From positions 1 through 64,000 of the forward strand of contig BPKM01000004.1 in the NCBI GenBank assembly GCA_026005135.1: 64,000 bases of DNA, given 5' to 3'. Made by a program: the position numbers and the translations under genes. Below the pieces are notes generated by a model that saw only the letters and a list, made by a program, of their open reading frames with translations, was not told the origin of the DNA and did not search any database. The first letter of the stretch is position 1, and the number at the start of each line of letters is the position of its first letter. This DNA comes from Leptospiraceae bacterium (GTDB taxonomy: Bacteria; Spirochaetota; Leptospiria; Leptospirales; Leptonemataceae). Positions 45,135 to 53,381 of the stretch are shown here, piece by piece.

Positions 45135-45797
45135 ATGAATCATTCACTTAAAATACTTGATTATGTTTATAAGCATTTTTCTAATATTAAAATAGCAAGT
45201 AGTTTCGGTTTAGAAGATGTTGTTGTTATTGATTTAGCATGTAGAGTATACGAAAAACCTACTGTCTTTTTTTTAGATACAGGCAGATTACATGGAGAAA
45301 CTTATTATACAGTAGAACAAATAAGAAAACGATATAATATTAACTTAGAAATTTACTATCCAGATGCTAATGATATAGAAAAATTAGTAAGAGAAAAAGG
45401 ATTATTTTCTTTTTACGAATCCATAGAAAATCGTAAAGAATGTTGTTATATTCGTAAAGTAAAACCATTAATGCGTGCTCTTCAAAATACTGATGGCTGG
45501 ATTACTGGTTTAAGAAGAGGCCAGGCTGTTACAAGATCAAATGTGGTACCTTTTGAACTGGATATTGATCATGGTAATATATTAAAAGTAAATCCTATTT
45601 TTAATTGGGGACTAAATAGTCTCTGGACCTATATAAAAATGTATCAAATTCCATATAATCCTTTACACGATAAAGGTTTTCCAAGTATTGGTTGTGAGCC
45701 CTGTACAAGGGCAATAAAACCCGGTGAAGATATTAGAGCTGGTAGATGGTGGTGGGAATCACCGGAGCATAAAGAATGTGGATTACATAAAAAATGA
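45135..45797 (+). CDS. cysH: Adenylylsulfate (APS) reductase, assimilatory
   Basis: 220 residues from this ATG. It reduces APS to sulfite with thioredoxin. PP-loop-like IASSFGLEDVVVIDLA near residue 22, FFLDTGRLHGETY, the [4Fe-4S] Cys pairs in ENRKECCYIRKVKPL near 100 and GCEPCTRAIKPGEDIRAGRWWW near 190, and the catalytic ECGLH at the end. The four cluster Cys indicate APS rather than PAPS as substrate, in keeping with CysN lacking an APS kinase. This ATG lacks a ribosome site; the natural start is probably 44999 with a frame change in an A-run. The next gene overlaps by four bases. Confidence 0.9.
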   Translation: MNHSLKILDYVYKHFSNIKIASSFGLEDVVVIDLACRVYEKPTVFFLDTGRLHGETYYTVEQIRKRYNINLEIYYPDANDIEKLVREKGLFSFYESIENRKECCYIRKVKPLMRALQNTDGWITGLRRGQAVTRSNVVPFELDIDHGNILKVNPIFNWGLNSLWTYIKMYQIPYNPLHDKGFPSIGCEPCTRAIKPGEDIRAGRWWWESPEHKECGLHKK

Positions 45798-46462
45798 AAT
45801 TGTATCCTCTTGTTATAAAATTAGAAGATAAGATTTGTTCCTTTATTGGCGGTGGAAATCAAATTCAAAAAAAAATTTGTGATATTTTAGAATATAATCC
45901 TAAAATTTTTCTTTTTGCAGAAACAATAAATCCATCATTACAGGATTTAATTGAAACCAATAAAAAAATTATATGGCAAAAATCCGTTAATTATGAAATT
46001 TTATTAAAATCACACTTAGTCTTTATTTCTGATGAAGCAATTCAGCAAAATGGTAAAACTATACCAACCATTTCTTTAAATGAAATTCAGGCGGTAATGA
46101 AATTTTGTAAAAAATATTCTAAATTAATCTGTTTTTTAGATCATCCAAAATATTGTGATTTTTATAATACCCATATCTATGAAAAAGGTCCTATTCTGAT
46201 TAGTATATCTACTAGTGGTGTTGCACCTGTAATTGGTAATTATCTAAAAAAACAATTAGATTGTATTGTTAATGATGATATTATATTATTAACAAATTTT
46301 TTATCAAAATATCGTTCCAAAATCGTTCATCAAATCAATGATTATAATAAAAGAAAAGCTTTTTATGAACAACTAATCCATTCTGATTTTATAGAATTAC
46401 TCAAAAAAAATGAAGAAGAAGCTCTCGGCAAATTACTACAATTAATGATAGAATTTCGATAA
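45794..46462 (+). CDS. Siroheme synthase, Met8-type (precorrin-2 dehydrogenase/ferrochelatase)
   Basis: 222 residues, the NAD-binding half only. It oxidises precorrin-2 and inserts iron to give siroheme, the cofactor of sulfite reductase. N-terminal YPLVIKLEDKICSFIGGG, VFISDEAIQQNGKTIP, the segment KGPILISISTSGVAPVIGNYLK that shapes the active site, and a helical C-terminal domain. The methyltransferase domain of CysG is absent. The start overlaps cysH by four bases (ATGA), so it belongs to the sulfite reductase supply line. Confidence 0.87.
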   Translation: MKLYPLVIKLEDKICSFIGGGNQIQKKICDILEYNPKIFLFAETINPSLQDLIETNKKIIWQKSVNYEILLKSHLVFISDEAIQQNGKTIPTISLNEIQAVMKFCKKYSKLICFLDHPKYCDFYNTHIYEKGPILISISTSGVAPVIGNYLKKQLDCIVNDDIILLTNFLSKYRSKIVHQINDYNKRKAFYEQLIHSDFIELLKKNEEEALGKLLQLMIEFR

Positions 46463-46519
46463 ATATGTCATAATTTTAATATATAATATTCAATAAATCA
46501 ATTTATATCGCACACACAT

Positions 46520-46536
46520 CTGGCACATATATTGCT
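46520..46536 (+). promoter_or_regulatory. Sigma-54-type promoter upstream of the first hsp20 gene
   Basis: CTGGCACATATATTGCT matches the -24/-12 consensus YTGGCACGRNNNTTGCW at 15 of 17 positions, and the essential GG and GC are ten bases apart as required. Transcription would start about 12 bases further on, near 46547, leaving a leader of about 30 bases before the hsp20 ATG. Sigma-54 control would mean an enhancer-binding activator; none is encoded in this window. This differs from the CIRCE/HrcA or sigma-32 control usual for Hsp20 genes. Confidence 0.7.
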
Positions 46537-46577
46537 TAAAAAATAATAGAATTCAATATTATAAAAAGGAGGTGCCT

Positions 46578-46988
46578 ATGTGGTTATCCCGATGGGATGA
46601 TTATTTATGGAATGATATAGCAGATTTTATGAATAGTATAAATCAAGCTATTCGAAATAGAAATGAATATCCAGTATTTCGTATGTATGAAAATGATGAT
46701 GGATTATATTTAGTTGCAGAAGTACCTGGTGTTAAGCCAGAAGATATCAATTTAGAATTAAATGATAATGTTCTTACTATTACTGTAGAAAAAAAACCAG
46801 AAGAAGATGAAAATTTAACAGTTTTAAGAAGTGAAAGAGAATATGGTAAATTTATAAGAAGTTTTCAATTACCCTTTAAAGTTAAAGAAGAAGATATTTC
46901 AGCAGAATATAAATATGGTATATTAAGAATTACTCTTCCAAAAGCAGAAGAAGAAAAACCTAAGAAAATTGCAATTAAATCAGCTTAA
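46578..46988 (+). CDS. Small heat shock protein Hsp20, copy 1
   Basis: 136 residues from the ATG at 46578, which follows a perfect AAAGGAGG by the right distance; a GTG six bases earlier falls inside that site and is not used. The alpha-crystallin domain runs from about residue 40 to 130: YLVAEVPGVKPEDINLELND, REYGKFIRSFQLPFKV and the conserved end YGILRITLPKAEEEKPKKI. Hsp20 proteins hold unfolding proteins as oligomers. A sigma-54-type promoter lies upstream. A second hsp20 gene follows after a structured spacer. Confidence 0.93.
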   Translation: MWLSRWDDYLWNDIADFMNSINQAIRNRNEYPVFRMYENDDGLYLVAEVPGVKPEDINLELNDNVLTITVEKKPEEDENLTVLRSEREYGKFIRSFQLPFKVKEEDISAEYKYGILRITLPKAEEEKPKKIAIKSA

Positions 46989-47047
46989 TATCTACTAAGT
47001 TTAGTATTATTATATTATGATTAATTGATTAAATTAAATAAAAAACC

Positions 47048-47349
47048 GTCGTCGGACTCAACACGACGATAACTATAAAAAAAGGGCTTGGGCGGGTGGG
47101 AAAAATCTGTCGTCAGACTTACCGACGACAACTCAAAAAGTGTATAGGGAGGCGGGTGGGATTAAATAGCCGTTGGGTTTACACAACGGCAACCCTAAAA
47201 AAAGGTGGGGTGACAAATACCGTCGGCGGGTTTACTCGCCGACAATCGGTGGGCGGGTGGGGTGACAAATACCGTCGGCGGGTTTACTCGCCGACAATCG
47301 GTGGGCGGGTGGGGTGACAAATACCGTCGGCGGGTTTACTCGCCGACAA
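47048..47349 (+). repeat. Array of six GC-rich hairpins with intervening G-runs
   Basis: Six stem-loops of six to seven base pairs lie at 47048-47070, 47108-47130, 47169-47190, 47222-47243, 47274-47295 and 47326-47347. Stems differ but are compensated (TCGTCG/CGACGA, TGTCGTC/GACGACA, GCCGTTG/CAACGGC, GTCGGCG/CGCCGAC), with similar eight or nine base loops such as GGTTTACT. The last three form exact 52-base tandem repeats. Between hairpins lie G-runs, including GGGCTTGGGCGGGTGGG at 47084-47100. It fills the spacer between two hsp20 genes and is far richer in GC than the surroundings. Open frames here are by-products of the repeat. Confidence 0.85.
47084..47100 (+). other. Candidate G-quadruplex motif
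   Basis: GGGCTTGGGCGGGTGGG has four runs of three G separated by loops of three, one and one bases, which meets the classical quadruplex rule. Related but weaker G-runs follow each later hairpin (near 47147-47160, 47249-47262, 47301-47314). In a genome this AT-rich such a motif is not expected by chance. Confidence 0.6.
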
Positions 47350-47367
47350 TTAAAAAGGAGGTGCAAT

Positions 47368-47880
47368 ATGAAATGGAAATTATTACCAACAAAATGGCAA
47401 AAAGACAATGATAAAGAAAAACAAAATCAAACTCAAAAAGAAGAAAAATACTTAACACCAAGAGATTTTTTTGAAAGCTTTCAAAGAAGTATTGATGAAT
47501 TTTTTGAAGATTTTGGTTATCCAGATTTCTTTTCTAAAGAAAGAACATTTTATCCTAAGGTTGATGTAAGTGAGAAAGATAATGAAATTATTATAAAAGC
47601 TGATGTACCTGGTATTGATGAAAAAGATTTAGATGTTTCTATAACAAAAGATGCTGTGATTATTCAAGGTGAAAAGAAATACGAACATGAAGAAAAACAT
47701 AGTAATTATTACAAAAAAGAAAGAAGTTATGGTAGCTTTAGAAGAGTCATTCCTCTACCGGTAGAAATTGATGAATCTAAAGCAGAAGCTACATATAAAA
47801 ATGGTGTTGTAACAATTAGATTACCAAAATCTCAAGAAGCTATTAAAAATGTCAAAAAAATCCCCATCAAAACATCATAA
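47368..47880 (+). CDS. Small heat shock protein Hsp20, copy 2
   Basis: 170 residues from the ATG at 47368, preceded by AAAAGGAGG; the frame extends upstream into the hairpin array, but this is not coding. A Lys/Gln-rich N-terminus and FFESFQRSIDEFFEDFGYPDFF lead to the alpha-crystallin domain at about 60-160: PKVDVSEKDNEIIIKADVPG, RSYGSFRRVIPLPVEI and NGVVTIRLPKSQEA. It pairs with copy 1 as in Leptospira-type hsp15/hsp20 loci. A strong terminator follows. Confidence 0.93.
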   Translation: MKWKLLPTKWQKDNDKEKQNQTQKEEKYLTPRDFFESFQRSIDEFFEDFGYPDFFSKERTFYPKVDVSEKDNEIIIKADVPGIDEKDLDVSITKDAVIIQGEKKYEHEEKHSNYYKKERSYGSFRRVIPLPVEIDESKAEATYKNGVVTIRLPKSQEAIKNVKKIPIKTS

Positions 47881-47897
47881 AAACATCATAAAAAACA

Positions 47898-47930
47898 ACC
47901 GCTCTGGAAAAAAGAGCGGTATTTTATTTT
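47898..47930 (+). terminator. Terminator after the second hsp20 gene
   Basis: Perfect eight-base stem ACCGCTCT-GGAAAAA-AGAGCGGT followed by ATTTTATTTT on the plus strand. It lies 17 bases after the hsp20 stop and just before the end of the convergent rdgB gene. Confidence 0.85.
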
Positions 47931-47932
47931 CT

Positions 47933-48553
47933 TTATTTTAATATTAATATAAGGTCATTTAAAAATTGCTGTAATGCTTTTCCTCTATGGCTTATCTGAT
48001 TTTTTTCTTCTAAAGAGAGTTCAGCAAAACTTTTTTTTGTTCTTATTTCTTCGAAAATAGGATCATAACCAAACCCATTTTTACCTCGAGGTTGATATAA
48101 AATTTTTCCTTCTACAATCCCTTTATAAAATTTTACAGGTTCATTATGAGCTACTTTAAAAGCAAGAACACATACAAACCTTGCAGTACGTAAATAATCC
48201 GCTATATGTTTAATTTTTTCTAAAAGGTAAAAATTTCTTTCTTCATCAGTTAAATGTTCTCCTCCATATCTAGCACTAAATACACCTGGTTCTTTATTTA
48301 AAGCATCGACTTCTAATCCCGAATCATCTGCAATGGTTGGTATTTTGGCAATAGAATAATAGGCTTCGACTTTAAGTTTTGCATTTTCTTCAAATGTTTT
48401 ACCTGTTTCTTTTACATTTATTTTAATACCTAATTCCTCTGGTGTTTTAACAGGGATCGCATAAGGTTCTAATAATTGACGTAATTCATAAACTTTATGG
48501 GGATTATTTGTAGCAATTAAAATACCTGTTTGTCTTAATTCAATAATATTCAT
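47933..48553 (-). CDS. rdgB: XTP/dITP pyrophosphatase (RdgB/HAM1)
   Basis: 206 residues. It removes non-canonical purine nucleotides such as dITP and XTP. Seen: the substrate loop ILIATNNPHKVYELRQLL near residue 12, KTFEENAKLKVEAYY, the catalytic IADDSGLEVDAL near residue 78, FSARYGG, and the C-terminal signature GKNGFGYDPIFEE with SHRGKALQQF. All are complete. It is the last gene of a comF-STAS-rdgB run on the minus strand, 13 bases behind the STAS gene. Confidence 0.94.
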   Translation of the reverse strand: MNIIELRQTGILIATNNPHKVYELRQLLEPYAIPVKTPEELGIKINVKETGKTFEENAKLKVEAYYSIAKIPTIADDSGLEVDALNKEPGVFSARYGGEHLTDEERNFYLLEKIKHIADYLRTARFVCVLAFKVAHNEPVKFYKGIVEGKILYQPRGKNGFGYDPIFEEIRTKKSFAELSLEEKNQISHRGKALQQFLNDLILILK

Positions 48554-48566
48554 AATATCTTCCTTT

Positions 48567-48917
48567 TTAAAATTGCATTTTTTTGAATGATTCTATTGCT
48601 TCCTGAATTGTATCAAAAATTTGAAAAACTCTATTTAATAATGTAATTTGCATTACGCGTAATACTTCATTTTCGGTAATAACTAATCTGATATCTCCAC
48701 CTTTTCTTTTTATTCTTCTTTCTATTGCTATTAATGATCCAAGAGCTGAGGAACATACATGCTTAACATTACTTAAATCTATAATAATTTTGATTGCATT
48801 TTCTTCTAATAATTTTTCTAATTCTTTTTCGAAATTAGGGGTATCCGTATGTTGAATATTACCTTTTACTTTTAGGATTATAACATCATCTTTTTTTTCT
48901 CTGGTTATTGATTCCAT
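48567..48917 (-). CDS. STAS-domain anti-sigma factor antagonist
   Basis: 116 residues, a single STAS domain (DVIILKVKGNIQHTDTPNFE ... KIIIDLSNVKHVCSSALGSL). The phosphorylatable Ser position is within KHVCSSALGSL near residue 58. Proteins of this SpoIIAA/RsbV type bind an anti-sigma kinase when unphosphorylated. The kinase and sigma partners are not encoded here. It overlaps the comF-like gene upstream by 13 bases. Confidence 0.85.
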   Translation of the reverse strand: MESITREKKDDVIILKVKGNIQHTDTPNFEKELEKLLEENAIKIIIDLSNVKHVCSSALGSLIAIERRIKRKGGDIRLVITENEVLRVMQITLLNRVFQIFDTIQEAIESFKKMQF

Positions 48918-49600
48918 AAACTTTCCTCTTCAATATCCTCCATAAAAATACTTAAAATCAAAACTTCTTTTATGCCTTCCTGCTTTAAAATCCGAGCTAC
49001 CTCATTAACAGTTGCACCTGTTGTTATTGTATCTTCTATTAACAAGTATTTATTTATTACATTTAATTTTACTGTCAATCCGAAAGAAAATAATATATTA
49101 AAAAAACGTTCATTTTGCTTTCCCTGACTTTGTTTATTACTTTTTATTTTCTTAATATCTTTTCCACAAGGTATACCAGTTGTTTTATGAATCTTTTTTA
49201 CAAGAGTTTCTAAAACATCATAAGAACGATAATTTTTACCGAATTTAGAAGAAGTAATATACCCTATCCTATCTGGTTTATATTCTTTTATAATTTTTAA
49301 TATATCTTTTAGAAAAATCCTGTATACAATATTATTATTGCTATATTTCCAGTCTAATAATAATGATTTTGTAAAAGAATTATATTCATATAAGGCAATT
49401 AAGTGATCAAAATATAAATATCTACTACTGCAAAATAAACATTGATTTTGTTTTAAAGGATGAAAACATTTCTTACAACGTTTCGTATTTTGATTCCTAA
49501 GAGAATAAGTTTTAAATTTCTTCCAGCATTCAAAACATAATACTTCTTTACTTTCTTTGTTACAAAAAATACAATAATTCGGAAATAAAAAGTCTATCAT
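48905..49600 (-). CDS. ComF-family phosphoribosyltransferase-like protein
   Basis: 231 residues. The N-terminus has a double CxxC zinc-binding region (YCIFCNKES, CFECWKKF, RCKKCFHPL, QCLFCSSRY), as in ComFC. The C-terminal half is a type I phosphoribosyltransferase fold with the PRPP loop YLLIEDTITTGAT near residue 190. Family members are needed for DNA uptake in competent bacteria, though many non-competent species also have them. It is first in a small operon with the STAS gene and rdgB. Confidence 0.85.
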   Translation of the reverse strand: MIDFLFPNYCIFCNKESKEVLCFECWKKFKTYSLRNQNTKRCKKCFHPLKQNQCLFCSSRYLYFDHLIALYEYNSFTKSLLLDWKYSNNNIVYRIFLKDILKIIKEYKPDRIGYITSSKFGKNYRSYDVLETLVKKIHKTTGIPCGKDIKKIKSNKQSQGKQNERFFNILFSFGLTVKLNVINKYLLIEDTITTGATVNEVARILKQEGIKEVLILSIFMEDIEEESLWNQ

Positions 49601-49802
49601 ACTAAAATATTAATATATTTATTATTAAAACTCTTACCAAAAAAATTCAGATTAATAGAAATTTTTTTATTTTTTATTTATTTTAAAGAATGCTGTATAA
49701 TATTTTATATAAAAAAAAAAACATCGATGAACCAATTATTATAATTTTTGGGAAAATATCAAAAAGAGTTGAATTTACAAAATCATAAATTTGAATCATT
49801 TT

Positions 49803-50336
49803 ATGCGATTTTTATTGTTATTCTTTCTTTTTATGATTTCTATTTATGCAGAAACAATTCCCTTTTTTCCAGAAATATTACAAACAAATCAATTTAACAA
49901 TAGTGGAATAATATTTTATTCTAAAAATCTTCATCATCAAAAAATCTTTTATATCATTCATAGTGGTAAAGAAGGATTTTATTTAAAATTAGAAAATCCT
50001 CTTGTTTTAATAAATCAATTATTCTCGATAGAAGGTAAATGTACAGTAATAGAAGGAAAATTTTCTTTTTATCTGTTATTGAAAAACTATGAATCAAATA
50101 TTATTAAAATCCCTATAAATATAAATTATCTTGTTGAAAATGAATTATTACCTTATAATATTATTTTTAAGGAACAAACCATAATAAAATTTCTAAAACA
50201 GCATTCCAGGAATTTAAATCAACTACTAAATGTACAAATAATTGGATTTTTAATTATACCCTATTCAAAAAGGACTGTGTTCTATTGTAAGGAATTTCTT
50301 TTAAAAACAAAACCTTTTTTATTAGATATCCTATAA
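49803..50336 (+). CDS. Hypothetical exported protein
   Basis: 177 residues from the ATG at 49803, directly followed by a signal peptide (RFLLLFFLFMISIYA); a TTG twelve bases earlier is the alternative start. The mature part is Ile/Asn/Phe-rich with beta-strand character and no recognised domain. It lies 128 bases before the zinc locus on the same strand and may or may not belong to it. Confidence 0.55.
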   Translation: MRFLLLFFLFMISIYAETIPFFPEILQTNQFNNSGIIFYSKNLHHQKIFYIIHSGKEGFYLKLENPLVLINQLFSIEGKCTVIEGKFSFYLLLKNYESNIIKIPININYLVENELLPYNIIFKEQTIIKFLKQHSRNLNQLLNVQIIGFLIIPYSKRTVFYCKEFLLKTKPFLLDIL

Positions 50337-50464
50337 TATTACTTCTATATAATTTTTTATTAATTAGTATTATTTTTAAAAACATAAATAATATTTAGAT
50401 TGACAGAATTTTATAATTTTTATTAGTGTTATTTTATAGATAATTATTCACACTGGAGGTTAAA

Positions 50465-51118
50465 ATGAAACAACTAAAAAAAACTAAAAATATATTAATC
50501 TTACTAGTAATAAGTAGTTTATGGCAATGTAGTTTATTCAATAAAACTGAAAAAGATAAAACAGCTGAAAATTTTTTAATTTTTTCTTTATTACAGAGTA
50601 GTCTATGTACCTTAAATGGTGAGTCCTTTATTGTTAGCGGAGAGATTAATTGCTCCAATAACGAAGCATCTGCTACTGGAAAATTGATTGCAACATCCGA
50701 AAAAGAAGTTGTCTCTTTAGAAATTACTGGAACTTTAAACGATAATACCAGTGAAATTAAAATTATTGGAGGTGCTGACGATAATCTTAATGGCTCTGGT
50801 TTTCGTTTTGGTGTAAATATAGCAAAAGCATTCCATCCTGATGGTACTTCAGGTGGTGTTGATATGACGACTGGATTTGCTCCATCATCTGGAAACTTTA
50901 CTCATTGCTTAGAAATCCATACAGATGAGACTCCACCTCATTTAGTTGCCTGGAAAAATAATTGTCCTTCTTCCGGTCAATCGTCAGCAGATTATGATTC
51001 AGAATCAAATAATGATCCTGGTGGAACTTCTGGCAAAAAAGGAAATCGCTGGGGCATAGAATTAAAAAATGCAAAAATTAAAATCAAAATTAATACACAA
51101 ACAATTTTTTCTCATTAA
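50465..51118 (+). CDS. Lipoprotein at the head of the zinc uptake locus
   Basis: 217 residues. Lipoprotein signal with Cys22 (SSLWQC). The mature part is predicted beta-rich with Gly/Ser/Thr. It contains FRFGVNIAKAFHPDGTSGG and a His/Cys cluster, FTHCLEIHTDETPPHLVAW, which could bind metal. A good ribosome site (GGAGG) precedes the ATG. It is followed by a barrel-like protein and znuACB on the same strand, which suggests a role in zinc capture at the outer membrane. No named family. Confidence 0.65.
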   Translation: MKQLKKTKNILILLVISSLWQCSLFNKTEKDKTAENFLIFSLLQSSLCTLNGESFIVSGEINCSNNEASATGKLIATSEKEVVSLEITGTLNDNTSEIKIIGGADDNLNGSGFRFGVNIAKAFHPDGTSGGVDMTTGFAPSSGNFTHCLEIHTDETPPHLVAWKNNCPSSGQSSADYDSESNNDPGGTSGKKGNRWGIELKNAKIKIKINTQTIFSH

Positions 51119-51169
51119 AACATCGCTTTTCTATATGGGAAGCATTATAAATTTACTAAGGATAGTTTT

Positions 51170-52474
51170 ATGAAGTTTATTAAGATAATCATAATTTTTA
51201 TTATTTTTATTATCCCTTTTCTTTTATTTTCTCAGGAAAACTCAGAAGATAATATAGACTCTCTTTTTGAACAGGAAATTCAGAAAGAAACACCAATAGA
51301 GAAAAAGAATCAAAATAATCAAGATTTTACTGGAAGATCAACTCAATTTCAGTTTCAAGCATTAAATCGCACATGGAATTTAGATATAATGGCTGCTGTT
51401 GATTCTGTTATGGAATGGGATAATAATACACCACATAATACTAAAAATGGTTATTATATTCGAACAGGTGAATTTGGTTTTTATAGTGCTATTGATCAAC
51501 TTGCTTATGGAACACTAACTTTTGCAGCCCATAACGAAAATGGAGAATTACTCCCAGAAGTACACGAAGCTAATTTTTTATTTCCTGCTACCATCATTCC
51601 TCGAACTAATATTCGATTAGGGAAAATGTTTCCTGATGTAGGTCGATTAAATGGCTTCCATCAACATGATTGGCATTTTACTACTTCTCCCATTGTCCAT
51701 AAAGAATTACTTAGCGATGAAGGTATTTTAGATACTGGTATAGAATTAAGTTATTTATTTCCCTGGTCTTTCTGGCAGGAATTAAGTATTGGAATCTATA
51801 ACGGAAAAACCTTTGGTCATGCACATGAAGAAGGAGAAATTAAACAAAATCCTTTATTAACTTTGCATTTAAAACATTTTATACCCATTTCTGATTATTG
51901 GGGAACAGAATTTGGATTTTCGTATTTACGATGGCATCCCGATACAAATCCTGATAGATGGAATCACCAATATGGAATAGATTTTTATTTAAAATATAAA
52001 AAAGGTAAATTAAAATCTTTTATTTGGCAAACAGAAATCTGGTATAGGGAAACCAAAGAACGACCAAAAGATCGATGGCAATATTTTTTTGACGAAGATA
52101 ATAATTTAAAAACAAAAATAGAAGATTATAACTATCAATTTGATCCTCCTAAAAAAATCGAAGTATTAGAAACAAAAGCAGGACTATATCATTTTATAGA
52201 ATATCAAATTGCAGAACAATGGTTTATTGGTTATCGATATGATTATTTTCTAACTCCTACAAAACAAAAAACGAATCCATATACTTTACAAAAAGAATAT
52301 CAAAAAAATGGCTTAGAAGAAAATAGTTTAATTATTACATTTAAACCATCTGAATTTTCTTATTTTCGTGGACAGGTAAGTTCAACCATAGATTTTGAAA
52401 CGGGATTAAGAACATGGCAATATTATTTACAGGCTGTTTTTATCATTGGAATGCATCCAGCACATAAATATTAA
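51170..52474 (+). CDS. Outer-membrane barrel-like protein of the zinc locus
   Basis: 434 residues with a signal peptide (about 1-21) and an acidic/Gln-rich linker. The mature part has the many amphipathic Trp/Tyr/Phe strands of an outer-membrane barrel and ends in an aromatic strand. It carries His-rich stretches: GFHQHDWHFTTSPIVHKELL near residue 160 and TFGHAHEEGEI near residue 220. It lies 51 bases after the lipoprotein and 14 bases before znuA, so a channel or receptor for zinc is likely, by context. Not a TonB-dependent receptor: no TonB box or plug domain is seen. Confidence 0.7.
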   Translation: MKFIKIIIIFIIFIIPFLLFSQENSEDNIDSLFEQEIQKETPIEKKNQNNQDFTGRSTQFQFQALNRTWNLDIMAAVDSVMEWDNNTPHNTKNGYYIRTGEFGFYSAIDQLAYGTLTFAAHNENGELLPEVHEANFLFPATIIPRTNIRLGKMFPDVGRLNGFHQHDWHFTTSPIVHKELLSDEGILDTGIELSYLFPWSFWQELSIGIYNGKTFGHAHEEGEIKQNPLLTLHLKHFIPISDYWGTEFGFSYLRWHPDTNPDRWNHQYGIDFYLKYKKGKLKSFIWQTEIWYRETKERPKDRWQYFFDEDNNLKTKIEDYNYQFDPPKKIEVLETKAGLYHFIEYQIAEQWFIGYRYDYFLTPTKQKTNPYTLQKEYQKNGLEENSLIITFKPSEFSYFRGQVSSTIDFETGLRTWQYYLQAVFIIGMHPAHKY

Positions 52475-52488
52475 AAGGAGATTATTTT

Positions 52489-53379
52489 ATGAAAATTCAA
52501 AAATTTTTGTTACTACTACTTGTATTATCTCAATCCATTTATGCCCAGATTAAAGTTGTTACTACATTAACTGTTTTAAAATATATCACACAGGAAATTG
52601 GAAAAGAAAAAGTTAACGTGGAATCCTTAATCCCCGGAGATGTAGATCCTCATTTTGCTGATGCAAGACCTGATTATATATTAAAATTAAATCAAGCAGA
52701 TTTATTAGTCTATATTGGAATGGATTTAGAAATAGGCTGGCTACCGAAATTAGTTGAGCAATCACGAAATCCCAAAATTTATCTTGGTAATCCGGGCAAT
52801 TGTGATGTAAGCAAAGGTATCCATGTTTTAGAAAAACCCTCAGGTAAAATCGATCGTTCTATGGGAGATATTCATATTTATGGAAATCCTCACTATTGGT
52901 TAGATCCAGTAAATGCTGTTATTATTGCAAGAAATATTAAAGAACACTTAGTCGAAATCGATCCAGAAAATAAAACCTTTTATAATAATAATTTTAAAGA
53001 TTTTGCAAATAAAATAAAAGAATTAACAAAACAATTATTAAAACAATATAATCATTTAAAAGGACTTAAAGTTGCTGTATATCATAGAGAATTCATCTAT
53101 TTTCTAAACCGATTTGGTCTTAAAGAAATCGTTTCCTTAGAAGAAAAACCAGGTGTTCCACCTTCTGCAAGCTATTTAAAAAAGGTTATTGATAAAATCA
53201 AAAAAGAAAAGATTAAAATTATTTTGATAGCTCCTTATAATAATCCTAAATATGCAAATTTTGTTGCAAATGAAACAGGCTCAAAAGTTGTTATAATTCC
53301 AACAAATTTAAATCATTCTATAACAACCTATGAAGATTTATTAAAAACTATATTACAAAAAATAAGCGAAAATATTTAA
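52489..53379 (+). CDS. znuA: Zinc/manganese ABC transporter substrate-binding protein
   Basis: 296 residues. Signal peptide to about residue 19, then the TroA/ZnuA fold: VVTTLTVLKYITQEIGKEKV, the first metal His in GDVDPHFADARPDYI, NPHYWLDPVNAVIIARNI with the second His, and the late ligands Glu and Asp regions (EIVSLEEKPGVPPSASYLK; the interdomain long helix between). A His-rich loop, common in ZnuA, is short here (GDIHIYGNPHYW). The neighbouring ATPase and permease complete the importer. Zinc is inferred over manganese from His-based binding and neighbours. Confidence 0.88.
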   Translation: MKIQKFLLLLLVLSQSIYAQIKVVTTLTVLKYITQEIGKEKVNVESLIPGDVDPHFADARPDYILKLNQADLLVYIGMDLEIGWLPKLVEQSRNPKIYLGNPGNCDVSKGIHVLEKPSGKIDRSMGDIHIYGNPHYWLDPVNAVIIARNIKEHLVEIDPENKTFYNNNFKDFANKIKELTKQLLKQYNHLKGLKVAVYHREFIYFLNRFGLKEIVSLEEKPGVPPSASYLKKVIDKIKKEKIKIILIAPYNNPKYANFVANETGSKVVIIPTNLNHSITTYEDLLKTILQKISENI

Positions 53380-53381
53380 CT

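Noticed and set aside
47096-47317. An open frame of 73 codons across the hairpin array
   Set aside because: It consists of tandem-repeat translation (Gly/Arg/Thr-rich), has no ribosome site and no coding codon usage; the hairpins explain the sequence.
47204-47349. The three 52-base repeats as a CRISPR array
   Set aside because: Units are directly adjacent with no unique spacers, the palindrome is inside the repeat, and no cas gene is present.
50337-50464. A Zur operator before the zinc locus
   Set aside because: Only weak, AT-rich partial dyads (for example around GTGTTATTTTATAGATAAT) were found, none convincing against background.
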